Shown here piece by piece: positions 13,001 to 23,130 of a DNA stretch of 64,000 nucleotides. Source of the stretch: Anticarsia gemmatalis (taxonomy: Eukaryota > Arthropoda > Insecta > Lepidoptera > Erebidae); the NCBI RefSeq assembly GCF_050436995.1, contig NC_134763.1, positions 10,473,001 to 10,537,000 of the forward strand, given 5' to 3'. The notes under the pieces are model-generated. The model saw nothing but the letters and a program-made list of their open reading frames with translations, was not told the DNA's origin and did no database searches. The number at the start of each line of letters is the position of its first letter. Position 1 is the first letter of the stretch. The position numbers and the translations under genes are program-made.

Positions 13001-16000
13001 ACAAAGATAATTTGGTTCACTTGCAATTATGCAATCATGGCTAAAACTATGATTGTTATACACAACAAACCTGTGACAGAAACAGAAATTTGTTTAGTCG
13101 ACGCGTATGTTTATATTTAGTCCCGATTTTTTTTACCCAGTTCTTTTTTCTAGGTACTTGTTTTTTGTCATTAAAAAAAAACTGAATAAAATATCACGTA
13201 TATCAGTTAACAACAAGTGTATGCAAATTGATGGTCACTATTCAGTACATTGCTGCTTTGACGTAACGTGTTAAGCTTTTCGTGGCTTCATATGGGTCAT
13301 TTAGACCTTTGAGACAAATTCAGTAGCTCCAGCGCATCTTTTAAAATCACTTGAGCGAGGTTCAAATAAGTTATAAAACATCACATTATTTTTAGATATA
13401 AGCTTCAACTTATTTCCACCGTTAAAAGTAAAATTGTTTTTACAATACGAAAAAATTCACGTCCCACTTTCGTTTGAACAAGTATTAAATGTCCCGGCAT
13501 TTAAATGTTAACTTAATTATTTCTAAGTTCTTAGAAATAGCGCGAATCCCAAAATATTATTCCTTTCAAATTTGTTCAAGAAATCACTTTATGAATTCTA
13601 TCAGTAATCAAATTCGCTTGTCCTAATACTGTTATCCAGAAGTTGGGAGTTCTGAGTTCTAGGAACTATTATGTTTCAATGGCCTTTAAAAGGTTAGGTT
13701 TATGTAACTTGGCGACAAGTCTAATCAATCATTGAATGATTAGAATTTCAAGTTTGGGATATACTTTGTTTTATTGATTTTGTTTGAAAGTCCTTTTAGG
13801 TTGATAATTTTACGTATAAAGTTTGCTAGTTCAATGACCTGAAATTTTGCTAATTAGATGTGGATTCTTGCTTGCAGAAAATGTAAGGTTCTAAAACAAG
13901 ATAAATAGTGCCTCAAGCATTAATGCCTGTACTATATTATATTATGAACGTATGATATTTATCAAAAATTGTAACGATTTTAGTACCAAAAGCCAGGTAA
14001 ACGTACCAACAACAAATAGTACCATTGACAAAATATGCAACTGTTTAATTCGCAACTATAGACATCAAAAACATTTCAAATTTATTAGTTTTCAAAAACC
14101 AGGAAAAGTTATTTCTACCGCCACGGTTACACTTCTCTTACACGTGTCAATTTCATTTTACATTTTCCTGCGTCATAATAATATTCAGACAAAAACATTT
14201 TCGGTGCAAACTTCACAATGCATGTGAAAGTTTGACCTAATTTAGTTTTAGTATATCACACTCTGATGTGAATACAACTTTCTCCCAGTAGCTCGATTCT
14301 CTACCGCTATCGACTATCGACAACCGGCTAGCTGTCAAAAAATGTTGTATGACAATCGTTTCAGCGCCTCTAGCGGGCGTCGTAGAAACTATTTTTGCGG
14401 TACATTTCAAATGTCAAAGTTTTGATACTCGAAAGTACCGACTGTACAGAATCGAAAAAAATTGTAAGACAATCAGTTTAGGGCCTCTAGCGGGTGTCAT
14501 AGAAACTATTTTTGCGGTACATTTCAAATGTCAAAGTTTTGATACTCGAAAGTACCGACTGTACAGAATCGTGCTACTGTATTCCATCGTTGCTTATTAA
14601 TTCAGGTCTCGTACTTAGTAGCTAATAAAAACAAGTCTGAAAACAATCAATGACCTAGTTTTCAGTTTCGTCTCGAATTTAAAATGGAAATCTATTTGTT
14701 AATGGACGAGATAGGCAGGCTAGAATGCTGAAAGAATAATGAGATGAGGAATGAAAGCTGGTTTGGATCTCAAATTGAAAAGAAAATGGAATTTCGTAGT
14801 CTGTTTTCACCCCTAAGGGAATTAACCGTGATGATTTTTCTTTGTTTCTCTTTAGAATATTTATTTTTAGGATTCCTAAATCTAATATTACCTAGATCCT
14901 GTGGATTAGCTGACTGTGGGAGTATAAAACACATGTAGTACTTTTTTTTTGCATGAACAATTTCAAATATTTGGCTCTCATTCACCCTCTACAATCATGG
15001 ATGTGCACTATGTATGTATCACTTATTGTTTCTACATAAATCTTTAGGAGTTGTCTTGTTCTGATTCCTATCGATATAAGATAAAGTATTGACATTGTGT
15101 AACTCAGACAAAGTCTATGTAAGATGTGAAAGCACTCTACGACTTTAACCGTATCTACCAAAAAGCACTAATTAGTTTACACGTCAGAAGATTTTTACGA
15201 GTTTGCAAAAGAAGTTGTATAAGTAATAGTAATAATAATATTAACATTGTTTCAGATCCACCAGTAACACAAATCTCTTTAGTGGAGCCGAAAGAACCTC
15301 GTCTACTGCGAGAAGACGAGAATGCTGAGCTTCTGTGTTCCGCTGATGCGGCGCCACCGGCTGTCAACTTTACTTTTTATAAAGGGACTGAGGTAAGAAA
15401 TTAAAGAAAACATCGTTTAATACATTTATTGAGGGCATGCAAAGTCCCCAACCCGCACTTGGCCAGCGTGGTGGATTTAAGGCCTAAACCCATCCCCCTC
15501 GTTTGGGAGGAGACCCTTGCCCTGCAGTGGGACAGAAATGGGTTATTAAAAAAATACCTATCGATTATTCTCTGTTACAAAGCTTTTAGACTTTTGCCTT
15601 GCATGACTTCTATCAAAGTTGCAATAGGCTTAATGCAATAATTATTACTTGCTACTTGCAAGTAATAATTATGTGTTCTCGAGGTAAAAACTTTGGTATC
15701 CTTGACGTTTCATCACTGGTTGCTTAGACCGAGGTCACTAGCTAACTGGCGGCTATTATCAGATCACAGGAGGTTGACAGATCATACATACAACTCATTT
15801 ATCTGGTGGTGTTCATTGCAACGAAGCACGGTTAAATTTTAAATAGTCTAAGAAAGTTTTAGAAATTATCTACTTGATCTGTTTTAAAAATTCTCGGTAT
15901 CCAGATATCGGATCGCTGTTAGAAAGAGCAATCATCAAATACTTCACAAAAAGTAGAAAATTACTTATAAAAAGGTTTTATATCCAAAGCTGACACATTT

Positions 16001-19000
16001 TAACAGCGTAAACTTGTTATTTGGCTTACAGGAAATTACTTATAGGCAAAATTACGCGTGACCTTTGACCTTGAAAGTTAGAGGCGGATCTGATTACAGA
16101 GGCCACGTAACTTTTGCTTCGCGAGTCGTTAATACACCGATAATGTTATAAAACTAGAAAATGAGTTTGTTATATTTTAAATTATGGTAGTGAAATGTTA
16201 TGTGCATGAACTAGTTTGTATAAAGTTTGGGGCTGTTGTCTGCAATGCAGAAGTGAAAAAAGCAATACAATTTATTCTTATAATTGTTAATGGCGAAACG
16301 TGGGTGTATTTTATACATCTCTGTCTACACCTTCGGGTATAACAGGCGGGATGTTATGTATGTATAGTATTTATTATATTAGTAAAGCGACAGACAGGCA
16401 GACAGACAAACAAAAATCTTGAAAAGAAAATCAAACATGAATAAAATATGTGAATAAGTAGTTGTTGTCCGTTAATGCAAATAGGTCGAAATGACAAACA
16501 AAATTAAGGTCTAAGCGGTTTGTCCTGTTCATCCCTATGTATTTAATCGTCATTCAACATCAAAGATAAATAATTTATTGTAGGTCACAAGTTCATTGTC
16601 TAGAATACTGTTGATTGAATTATTGCTCTGGCTTCAATTCAAATCAATCAAGTCAAATAAAGTTCATGTTCTCAAACTTGTAATCAATCAACCAACTAAC
16701 ATGATGAATTATTTTTATTTTAAAACTAAAGCTGACCCGCGCAACTTCGCCTGCGTCACATATTTTCCACGTTTTTGGAACATTTTTACTGGTACTCTGC
16801 TCCTGTTGATCTTAGCTTAATGTAATATAGCCTATAGCCTTCCTCAATAAATAGGCTACCCAACAGTTAAATAATTTGTCAATTCGCATCAGTAGTTCCC
16901 GAGATTAGCGCGTTCAAACAAACAAACAAACTCTTCAGCTCTAAAATATTAGTATAGATAGCTAGCAGGCGTGACTCTGCTTACGTAGAAAAAAATCACC
17001 CCACTAGATAGATTAAAAGTCGTTTTGAAAAAAAAACAGCTATGTTTGATCTTAGGGTCTTCTTTCAATTATCTCCATATTGAATTTCATGGAAATCAGT
17101 TCAGCGGTTCATAGACAGAGCTTTGCGGGCACACAGAGATTTTTTCATTCATAACATAATAAAGCCGGTAATAGGTTATCCGACACTATTTTATTCATAA
17201 AGGTGGTTTCAAACTATATGGTATAGCGAAGAGGCTCTACTACATAGCATGGCACTCACATGACGCGATGTTATCGCAAGCATTTGTACTATACAGCATG
17301 CTTAGTTAACTACAATCTTTGAAGAGTGTGTACAGATGCACTAATATGTACAGCGCAACGGACTGGGTTGACTATATGCTATTATATTATAACGTAGTCT
17401 GAAACCCCCATATTTGACAAGAAACTGTCCCTAAGTATGGTTATTTTAAACACACAAAATACTGCAGAATTTCCGAACTCTAAGGTAAATAGTAAGTTAG
17501 CATGTTCCACTAAGTCTTGAGTAGCGTGATACGATAATGAGTATTTAATTGTTTCTTCGTGAAAATTCAATTTGTTAGTAGAAAATAACTTCATAATAAC
17601 GCGCTGTGGCTGTCATAATTAGTTTTTGCTTTGGACATTAGTCTGGACGTTAAATCGATGGAACGATTTAATTTGATCAACTAAAATGATTGGGGCTAAA
17701 GTAAACTAGGTTTATAGTAATACATTTTATTTACTCTTGGGAATTTTCCAGCTTAGGAAATCCCACACACATTGAAATATGTTAGATCCGAAAATTGATC
17801 ATGCAATCGGTAGTCGAATCTCTTTGACCTTACGTCATTCTTGAAATTAATTTAATAGGCAAGAGGTTTAAGCCGCATATAAACATACTGTCAGCTTGTA
17901 AACATGAAAACAAAATAGCTGCTGTTGTTGAATCATAGAAAAGTTGACATATAAATGCTCTTTTTGATCCAGGTCCATCTAATCAGAGATGATCCCATCG
18001 GCGGTATGTCAATAGAGGGCAACAGACTAGTCATCAGAGGTTTGAGAAGACATCACTCTACAGTATACAGGTGTCGGGCAAGGAATGCAGAAGGCAGTGC
18101 ACTGAGTGATCCACTCACTTTGAATGTCCTTTGTGAGTATTAATAACTTAGCTGTAGTAAAATATTTTTTGGAGAAAGTATTTAGTCAGAATAAGTTGAA
18201 GACCAGGTCAGTCAAGTGATGAAATCCGTTCTCATCATTCCATTTTGCAGTCAGCAGAGTTACCATACCTACTACACTGGATAATTAGCAAATGTTTTTA
18301 CGAGTATATCAACAATTGTCGCTCATGAAAAACCATTACAAGTTAAAATACAAAAACACTAGAAAGAGTAACAATGAAATACTAGTCACAGTGATTACAA
18401 TAGCAGGTACATAAAGGAATAACACATAAACTAACTAGTTAAAACGTCTTTGCAATTTGCATTCTTGGTCAATTGATAAAGGTCAGTATTAAAGATTTCA
18501 TTTTTTGCAGCTCGACCAGAATGTGCATCAGGCAACGTCATCCAGCAACTAGCCGGAGCACCTGGTGGTGAAGTCAGGGCGAGGTGTTCTGTATCAGCGC
18601 CAGTCAGCCGTGATGCTGGACCATTGAGGTTCTACTGGACTTATAACGGAACTAAAGATGTTTTGCCCGTGAGTAAAATGTTCACGAAGTTCTAGACTGC
18701 TAGTTTAAAAATTATTTAATCGAGTATCGAGAAAAGTGCATTAAAAAATATCTTCCCGTATTAAAGGTTATGGTTTGAAACGTGTACTTTCTTTTCTATA
18801 TGTGTTCGTAATATTTAAACTTGACTGAGATCCAGGATATTTATTTCAGACTCAGGGGACTTCAGAAATGGTAACAATTTCAAATATAACAAATACAATA
18901 AAATTATAGCCAATATATGCATCTGCATGGACGAAAATTGTATAATATGAACATCACCTAAGAATAATATGTTATTAGCATCAGCACATAACGCACAAAA

Positions 19001-22000
19001 ATATTTATTCCACACACCACCAACAAAGCATCAGAATGCATCTACCACAAATAAATATTACTTGATAATAATACTACTATTTGACCTCAGATACCTGCAT
19101 CAAATGTCACAGTGATGGGAACTACAAGTACTGTGATCCACGGTCTACCGTCAGAAACAAATGAAGATCTGGGCTGGCTTGCATGCTGGGCCAGTAATGA
19201 TGTCGGCAACCAACGGGAACCCTGCCTCTTCAGGATTATGCCTGCTGGTATTGTTATAAAACATCACAATTAACATCTCTTTAATCATCCAGTTTTACTA
19301 ACTACATCATTTCAAGTTTTTGGGATCACGATATTCTCTACGGTACTTGATGATTTGTTTTTTATTGTATAGAAGGACATTTAAAATTGAAATTGTACTG
19401 CAAAAAATTGGACGGAAAGTTATCTTCGATAGAATACTATCGACTATATTAATAAATATTTGCGTAACACTTTATTCATGCAGTGCAACAAAATTAAATT
19501 AACAGCATCTTAGCAAGGATTTTTAAATATATTATTTTATAGTCGCTAATTATTGGAAAGACAACAGAAGGTTATCATAAATCCGAGTCCAGAAGTCGAT
19601 TGTACTTTATTCTTCTCAATATCAACAAATACAATTCATCTTTGTCCAGCGCTACCTGAACCGCCAAACAACTGCGAGATAGAAAACGAACTGCTCCACT
19701 GCGAGCCGGGCCACGATGGCGGTCTACCCCAGAAGTTCCTGCTCGAAGTCCTGGAGGTACGCCACCGCGCTGAACCGAGCGACCTCAATGAAATCTCCAC
19801 TATGAACGACCAGGTGAGCGTGGCTGATGCCGTGCTAACAGTGACCTGCATTTTGTCTTCATGTCAATAACTGTTTGATGTTGTGACCCTTTTCATCTTA
19901 TTCATATTTATCCATTGTCCTGTACCATGCAACCATTTTTTCGTCACGATCATTACTGAAATTTTAATTTTCCAAAATTTCAAGATTTTTTCTTTGAACC
20001 ATCAACACCTTCTACACTATTAACGTCATTATTTAATCCTTCCACCTTATTATACTTGCCAGTCTCTATTTTTGTCTGTCTCTTGTTAATGCAAACAGAT
20101 TTCAATTTGCAATTACAATTTCAAGTACTTATAAATCTTTGTATCCTGAATGTAACCTACCCTTTTCGCAATTTTTATATGGTCTACGATTTATATTTTC
20201 ATCTAATGTCATCTTCCTTTCATCAGCTGGTTGAAGCATCTACCGCGATCCCGTGAATTGCATTTTAATAAAACGGTAACAGAATTTCTTTTAATAATAT
20301 TTTATATCACTGCCGTCCAGATTTGTGTTACTAATGACTTGATTATTTTGTTAATAACCCACAATGTCTTAAAGACCTCATCTTTTAATACGTACTTAAA
20401 ATAAAAGTAATAATGTTACTTTGTTTACAATTTTTCTAGATAAAACCTTTATTTAAATAGACGTAATTATGCATAATATAATATGTACCTATGTTTTTGT
20501 CCCTTTGAGGTAATTTCAATATCGCCAGATGGACCAATTTATTCAAATAAACCCAATTTCTAAAGTTTCTTTTAAATCCGTTTCAACAACAAAATCACGA
20601 AAACATAGGACTTTTGTAAACCACAGCAATTTACTATGTTACACCATAAATACCATCGAAAGGCTATAAAAAATTGTTAAAAAACCCTCGAAAACACACC
20701 AGTAACTGTCCTCAATAGATTTGTATGGCGAGTTCGGTTAATTCATAGCCAGTTTTTGTAGTACTATTGGATCACAGATATTTTTATGTTGACTTTGCAT
20801 GTATATTCTATCGAATGAACGTGAGTGTTGAACTGTGAAGTGTATTTTCCTTTTGTGTTCAAAACTGGGGTGTATTTGTTTTACTTTGATCACTTTATTT
20901 TGTGGGCGTTTACAGAAATTTCTATTTAGTACTTCAACTATATAATGTTCATACCTAACTTGATTAAATTGATGTCAGGAAAAGATAGTCTCATAAATGG
21001 CAAAACTCTTGCTGAGCAAGGGCTTACTCCTAGATCAAGGAAGGAGTGAGCCTGGTGTGATGAATTACGGATTTGAGACTCGGCATTCCTTCTAGAACTG
21101 TGTTAAGACTCGTTCACAGTAGTATTATGTGCATAAGTCGCGGTAAAACCGTTACAAGTGTTAAAAAGTAACAATTTGTGGATAAGATACACTTAATGTA
21201 TGTCTTTCAATATTTATCATCAAAACATTTGTTTTCCTCTTAGGGAATTTCCGCCTTCGGATTGACTGAAGCCGTCTACCGAGTGCGAAACGACAAGCCT
21301 CAATTTGCACTAGATGCTCTGTCTCCTGGCAAATATACATTGCTGGTGTACGCTGAAACACCACGAGGAAGATCACCAAGACCTGCAGCGTTGCACAGCG
21401 TGAATATAAGAGCTGCCGATGATTTGGATAGACCAGGTAAATAATTACTTAGTTAATAATTTGCCCTAGCGTAAGATGAAAAAACTATTACCTACCTACG
21501 ATTATTATCTCTAATGTAGCTCTTTTTATTGTACCTGTATTGTACTGTATATTTTTAGTTAAGCTTCTTTTTAATTCAGTTATATGGCCTAGTAGATCTA
21601 GTAAATAAATAGTACTTGGCAATGTCAAAAGTATACATCAGCTATTAAACTACACGCAACTTTTTTTAAGAAAGTCATTAGAGTTTTTTCGGTCTTTAAA
21701 ATTAGAAGTATTATTGTTATCTGAAATCATCATAACCTTAATATCCTTTTTTCTTCGTACCAGGTTCCCTCCAAACCATGACACCAGCTCCACCACAGTC
21801 ACCACCAGTGACTGACAACAGCGTAGCTTTACTAGTCGGTGCTGCGTTATCGTTGATTCTACTGACTATACTGACTACGTTGTGTGTGGCAATGATAGTC
21901 ATGTGCAAGAAGAAGAGTCGGCCGAGGGATTCGGAGCAAAAGTAAGTTAGATTCTCTCTCTCTCTCTACCTGGCTATTTGTCCCATATGGTAGTGGGGTC

Positions 22001-23130
22001 AGCCTTCCTTACATTCTTCCTCCACTTCGCCCTATCCTTGACGTCGTCTTCCTCAACCTCACATGCCTTCATATCTCGCCGCAACACTTCTGTCCACGTG
22101 GTCTTAAAAGTAAGTTAGATTGAAGAAGAAAAAAATATAGTAGATTACTTGTTTCAAACTGTATAGTGCGAGACTTACTGCTTACTTAGTAAGGTCGTTT
22201 TATTAGTAGGTAATATAAATTGGTTTATTTTATTAGAATCAGGTACAAAAGAATATAGATCGTTTGGATGGAGAATTCGATTTTGCAGCTTATTACGTAG
22301 TCGTCAATTGAACCAAAATACAAGACACAATTCAAAATAAATTATGTACTTAGCAGATTTTCCAATGACATAATAGTCTCTGGCACATGATGGTATTATA
22401 GTTATAAATCGTGCCGTTTATTAACAAAATCATTTATATACTTTTTATTTCTTAGCACGATCCTGCGAAGAAACGTGGGCGTGTCCATGTACGGTGGGTC
22501 CTCAATCGGCTCCAACGTGGTTCCAACCGTCGTGGTGAGGGGACACCGAGGGTCCAGGGTTCTAGCTGCTAGATGGTCTGGTGTACTTGATGATGCGCCA
22601 CTTGCTGTACTGGCTTTGGATACAAGGCCTCATGGTAAATAACTCTACTACTAAGTATATGTTTTTAAATACATAATTATTAAGATCAATTTATTAACAG
22701 TCAGGCTCAGACCAAAATCAGATACTCGTGTTCTTCACACAAATATTCGTAAAATATAAATCTGGTAATAGGAGAGTTCACATTTTTTTTATTATTTTGG
22801 AGATATTTTTATATTTCTTTAGAAACCATTTAAAATGATTTATGACCAAGACAAAGTCATCTATTTGCATGTTAAGTAAAATATGTTTTTATCAAAGAAC
22901 AGAAAGCTACAGAAGTTTATACTGATCCATTATTTATTTATTTCTAGGAAGCTCAACTCGTTAATGTTTAAATTAAGTTCTTTATCAATACCAATTTCAT
23001 AATTATCTACTTAATTAAATTTAATTAATTTATTGCAGCCGATTCAGATTCCAGTCGAAGCGAAGATGAAATACAAGAAACATCATTAACGAGACACATG
23101 GGCACAATTGAAACACAAACTGACTCTTAA
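3891..23130 (+). CDS. sidestep-family transmembrane Ig/FN3 receptor, 12 exons, 5' end outside the window
   Basis: Spliced CDS: 3891-4076, 6190-6338, 7453-7597, 15256-15392, 17973-18132, 18511-18668, 19091-19247, 19650-19813, 21244-21436, 21764-21941, 22456-22634, 23039-23130. All joins keep one open frame of 632 residues (numbered here from the first visible, split codon) to a TAA. Domains: end of Ig2 (W9, C43), Ig3 (C86, W99, C139), Ig4 (C188, C240), Ig5 (C285, W302, C344), FN3 (about 365-480), transmembrane helix (504-531) followed by KKKSR, then about 100 cytoplasmic residues. 'PPNCEIENE', 'GHDGGLPQKF' and 'TLEDSVTLDV' match the sidestep family pattern. In Drosophila, Side proteins are ligands or receptors for Beaten-path proteins in motor axon guidance; that role is inferred here. 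The signal peptide and Ig1 must lie upstream. Which of the several Side paralogues this is cannot be told by eye. Nephrin or hibris-like proteins are a less likely alternative. Confidence 0.9.
4077..6189 (+). other. intron A-B of the side-like gene
   Basis: 2.1 kb. Contains the CpG-rich inverted copy at 4381-4790 (listed separately). The rest is AT-rich with no recognised gene. Confidence 0.7.
4381..4790 (-). repeat. diverged inverted copy of the CpG-rich first-exon-like segment at 45.4-45.8 kb
   Basis: Reverse complement aligns over roughly 400 bases with 45400-45825. Shared blocks include 'aactctcgagtttgccgcgct', a 'tcagt' initiator-like motif followed by 'tcgtcacag', 'gcattgctttt' and a 'gtaagta' donor-like end (4410-4416 region on the minus strand). 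Divergence looks like about 30 percent with small indels. It could be an old repeat or a duplicated promoter plus noncoding exon. Confidence 0.65.
6190..6338 (+). CDS. side-like exon B: first half of Ig3
   Basis: Acceptor 'cttaaacag', donor 'gtacgg'. Encodes KPQYVRV, then SFVCTTRGSKPAPNIEWF with C86 and W99. Phase 1 in and phase 0 out, cutting the Ig fold in the middle. Confidence 0.9.
7270..7438 (-). mobile_element. truncated tRNA-derived SINE (body only)
   Basis: Similar to the body of the complete copy at 43071-43378: 'ccactgctgggcaaa', 'gaggaaggggctaggtcttgaat', 'caccacgct.gccaa.tgcggg', 'gacgatgttttccttca'. The tRNA-like head is missing on the exon side. The element ends about 15 bases before the acceptor of exon C. 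Confidence 0.8.
7453..7597 (+). CDS. side-like exon C: second half of Ig3
   Basis: Acceptor 'ttctcttctcag', donor 'gtgagt'. Encodes SVLTWHVRREDSGRQLSC (C139) and ends TLEDSVTLDVM, the 'ED-S-V-L-V' end-strand typical of Side Ig domains. The acceptor sits about 15 bases after SINE-derived sequence (see findings). Phase 0 in, phase 1 out. Confidence 0.92.
7623..8782. mobile_element. 1.16-kb non-autonomous DNA transposon with long TIRs
   Basis: The left end 'atatcgctacttcggggaag' followed by 'aaagggcgtaaaagcca' is repeated in reverse complement at 8745-8782. Internal subterminal copies of 'gtaaaagccattttta' or its complement occur near 7750 and 8530. No transposase. It sits 25 bases after the exon C donor. 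Confidence 0.8.
8783..12165 (+). other. intron C-D, AT-rich, with a LINE tail
   Basis: No exon recognised. A GC-richer patch at 9170-9310 has no identifiable coding frame or repeat match. A LINE-like tail at 9555-9740 is given separately. Confidence 0.6.
9555..9740 (+). mobile_element. LINE 3'-end fragment (common lepidopteran dispersed repeat)
   Basis: 'acccgcaacttcgaccgcgtg', 'gtgtatcaaatttgat' and 'acaaactttcccattaataatataaatagga' occur in the order seen in the 3' tails of a widespread LINE. Related copies are at 16735-16955, 31194-31382 and 46555-46620. Confidence 0.65.
12166..12245. repeat. near-perfect 31-bp stem hairpin element
   Basis: Arms 12166-12196 and 12215-12245 are inverted complements with one mismatch, around an 18-base loop. 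A degraded relative with the same 'gtagtttat..attcaatagcgt' arm is at 31756-31826, so this is a small dispersed palindromic element. Confidence 0.85.
12595..12690. mobile_element. LINE-derived fragment
   Basis: 'tcccactgctgagcaaagcc' followed by 'ccagcctctgcctattattgcgtccggcca' resembles a common lepidopteran LINE segment distinct from the SINE at 43 kb. Short and degraded. Confidence 0.5.
12691..14269 (+). other. intron C-D, nothing recognised
   Basis: AT-rich with no exon-like block, domain or clear repeat. Confidence 0.5.
14270..14580. repeat. dispersed repeat with a two-copy tandem duplication (period 117)
   Basis: 'gcctctagcgggcgtcgtagaaactatttttgcgg...' starts at 14366 and recurs at 14483 with few changes through 'gtaccgactgtacagaatcg'. 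It is preceded by 'agctcgattctctaccgctatcgactatcgacaaccggctagct'-type sequence (about 14291-14334). Inverted relatives are at 27345-27530 and 61560-61690. Confidence 0.85.
15256..15392 (+). CDS. side-like exon D: first half of Ig4
   Basis: Acceptor 'cattgtttcag', donor 'gtaaga'. Encodes PPVTQISLVEP and ENAELLCSADAAPPAVNFTFYKG (split here as positions 182-204). C188 is present, but the usual core Trp is Phe (F201). NFT at 198-200 is a possible N-glycosylation site. A SINE lies about 30 bases past the donor. The intron before it, 7.7 kb, is the largest visible in the gene. Confidence 0.92.
15425..15545 (+). mobile_element. tRNA-derived SINE fragment (opposite orientation)
   Basis: 'gagggcatgcaaagtcccca', 'acccgcacttggccagcgtggtgga' and 'ccctgcagtgggaca' are the reverse complement of the SINE body at 43071-43378. 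It begins 33 bases after the donor of exon D. Confidence 0.8.
15638..15672. repeat. perfect 15-bp hairpin
   Basis: Arms 15638-15652 and 15658-15672 are perfect complements with a 5-base loop. It lies in an intron just past the SINE and is probably a transposon scar. Confidence 0.7.
15673..17972 (+). other. intron D-E with LINE tails
   Basis: 'ctacaccttcgggtataacaggcgggatgttatgtatgtat' (16328-16368) and a 'cccgcgcaacttcgcctgcgtc' segment (16735-16955) are LINE 3' tails of two families. The rest is AT-rich without exons. Confidence 0.6.
17973..18132 (+). CDS. side-like exon E: second half of Ig4
   Basis: Acceptor 'tttttgatccag', donor 'gtgagt'. Encodes NRLVIRGLRRHHSTVYRCRARNAEG, with C240 in the Y-x-C-x-A-x-N-x-x-G motif that closes an Ig domain, then LSDPLTLNVL. 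Phase 0 in, phase 1 out. Confidence 0.93.
18511..18668 (+). CDS. side-like exon F: first half of Ig5
   Basis: Acceptor 'tttttttgcag' type tract ending at 18510, donor 'gtgagt'. Encodes SRPEC (C264), VRARCSVSAPVS (C285) and LRFYWTYNGT (W302). The Cys shortly after the inter-domain 'RP-x-C' and the F-x-W-T-x-N motif are characteristic of the last Ig domain of Side proteins. Confidence 0.92.
19091..19247 (+). CDS. side-like exon G: second half of Ig5
   Basis: Acceptor 'tttgacctcag', donor 'gtattg' (weaker than the others). Encodes NVTVMGTTSTVIHGL and WLACWASNDVGNQREPCLF with C344 and C357. The 'N-x-x-G-x-Q-x-x-P-C-x-F' ending is the usual junction before FN3 in this family. C357 may pair with C264 of the previous exon. 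Confidence 0.9.
19650..19813 (+). CDS. side-like exon H: first half of the FN3 domain
   Basis: Acceptor 'tttgtccag', donor 'gtgagc'. Encodes LPEPPNNCEIENELLHCEPG then HDGGLPQKFLLEVLEV. The NC...C pair (C373, C382) and the GGLPQ-x-F-x-LEV string are very characteristic of the Side FN3 domain. This exon is more GC-rich than its surroundings. Confidence 0.93.
21244..21436 (+). CDS. side-like exon I: second half of FN3 and membrane-proximal stalk
   Basis: Acceptor 'tttcctcttag', donor 'gtaaat'. Encodes KPQFALDALSPGKYTLLVYA and ETPRGRS, the F-strand 'Y-x-L-x-V-Y-A' and G-strand 'GRS' signature of FN3, then the start of the stalk. Phase 0 in, phase 1 out. Confidence 0.92.
21764..21941 (+). CDS. 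side-like exon J: Pro-rich stalk and transmembrane helix
   Basis: Acceptor 'cttcgtaccag', donor 'gtaagt'. A Pro/Thr-rich stalk (APPQSPPVTD) is followed by about 28 hydrophobic residues (504-531) and the stop-transfer run CKKKSRPR, giving a type I topology. The donor is part of a 16-base target-site duplication around a LINE insert (see 21938-22121). Confidence 0.92.
21938..22121 (-). mobile_element. 5'-truncated RTE-like LINE insert with 16-bp target-site duplication over a splice donor
   Basis: AAAAGTAAGTTAGATT occurs exactly at 21938-21953 and again at 22106-22121, flanking 152 inserted bases. The insert read on the minus strand encodes WTEVLRRDMKACEVEEDDVK, DRAKWRKNVRKADPTT and IWDK then a stop. 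This is the usual C-terminal tail of a LINE endonuclease-reverse transcriptase ('EEDA-DR--WR---RRADP'). It is followed by a (ga)n tail. The duplicated target contains the exon J donor, so a second copy of the donor lies at 22110. Confidence 0.92.
22456..22634 (+). CDS. side-like exon K: cytoplasmic tail
   Basis: Acceptor 'tttttatttcttag', donor 'gtaaat'. Encodes RRNVGVSMYGGSSIGSNVV, then a VVVRGHRGSR stretch and a DDAPLAVLALDTRP segment. No known domain. It is open in the frame carried by both neighbours (phase 2 in, phase 1 out). Confidence 0.82.
23039..23130 (+). CDS. side-like exon L: C-terminus and stop
   Basis: Acceptor 'aatttattgcag'. Encodes ADSDSSRSEDEIQETSLTRH, then MGTIETQTDS and TAA (23128-23130). 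The acidic, Ser/Thr-rich terminus ends in QTDS, which could be a PDZ-type tail but does not fit a standard class I ligand well. The first AATAAA after the stop is at 23432. Confidence 0.85.
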
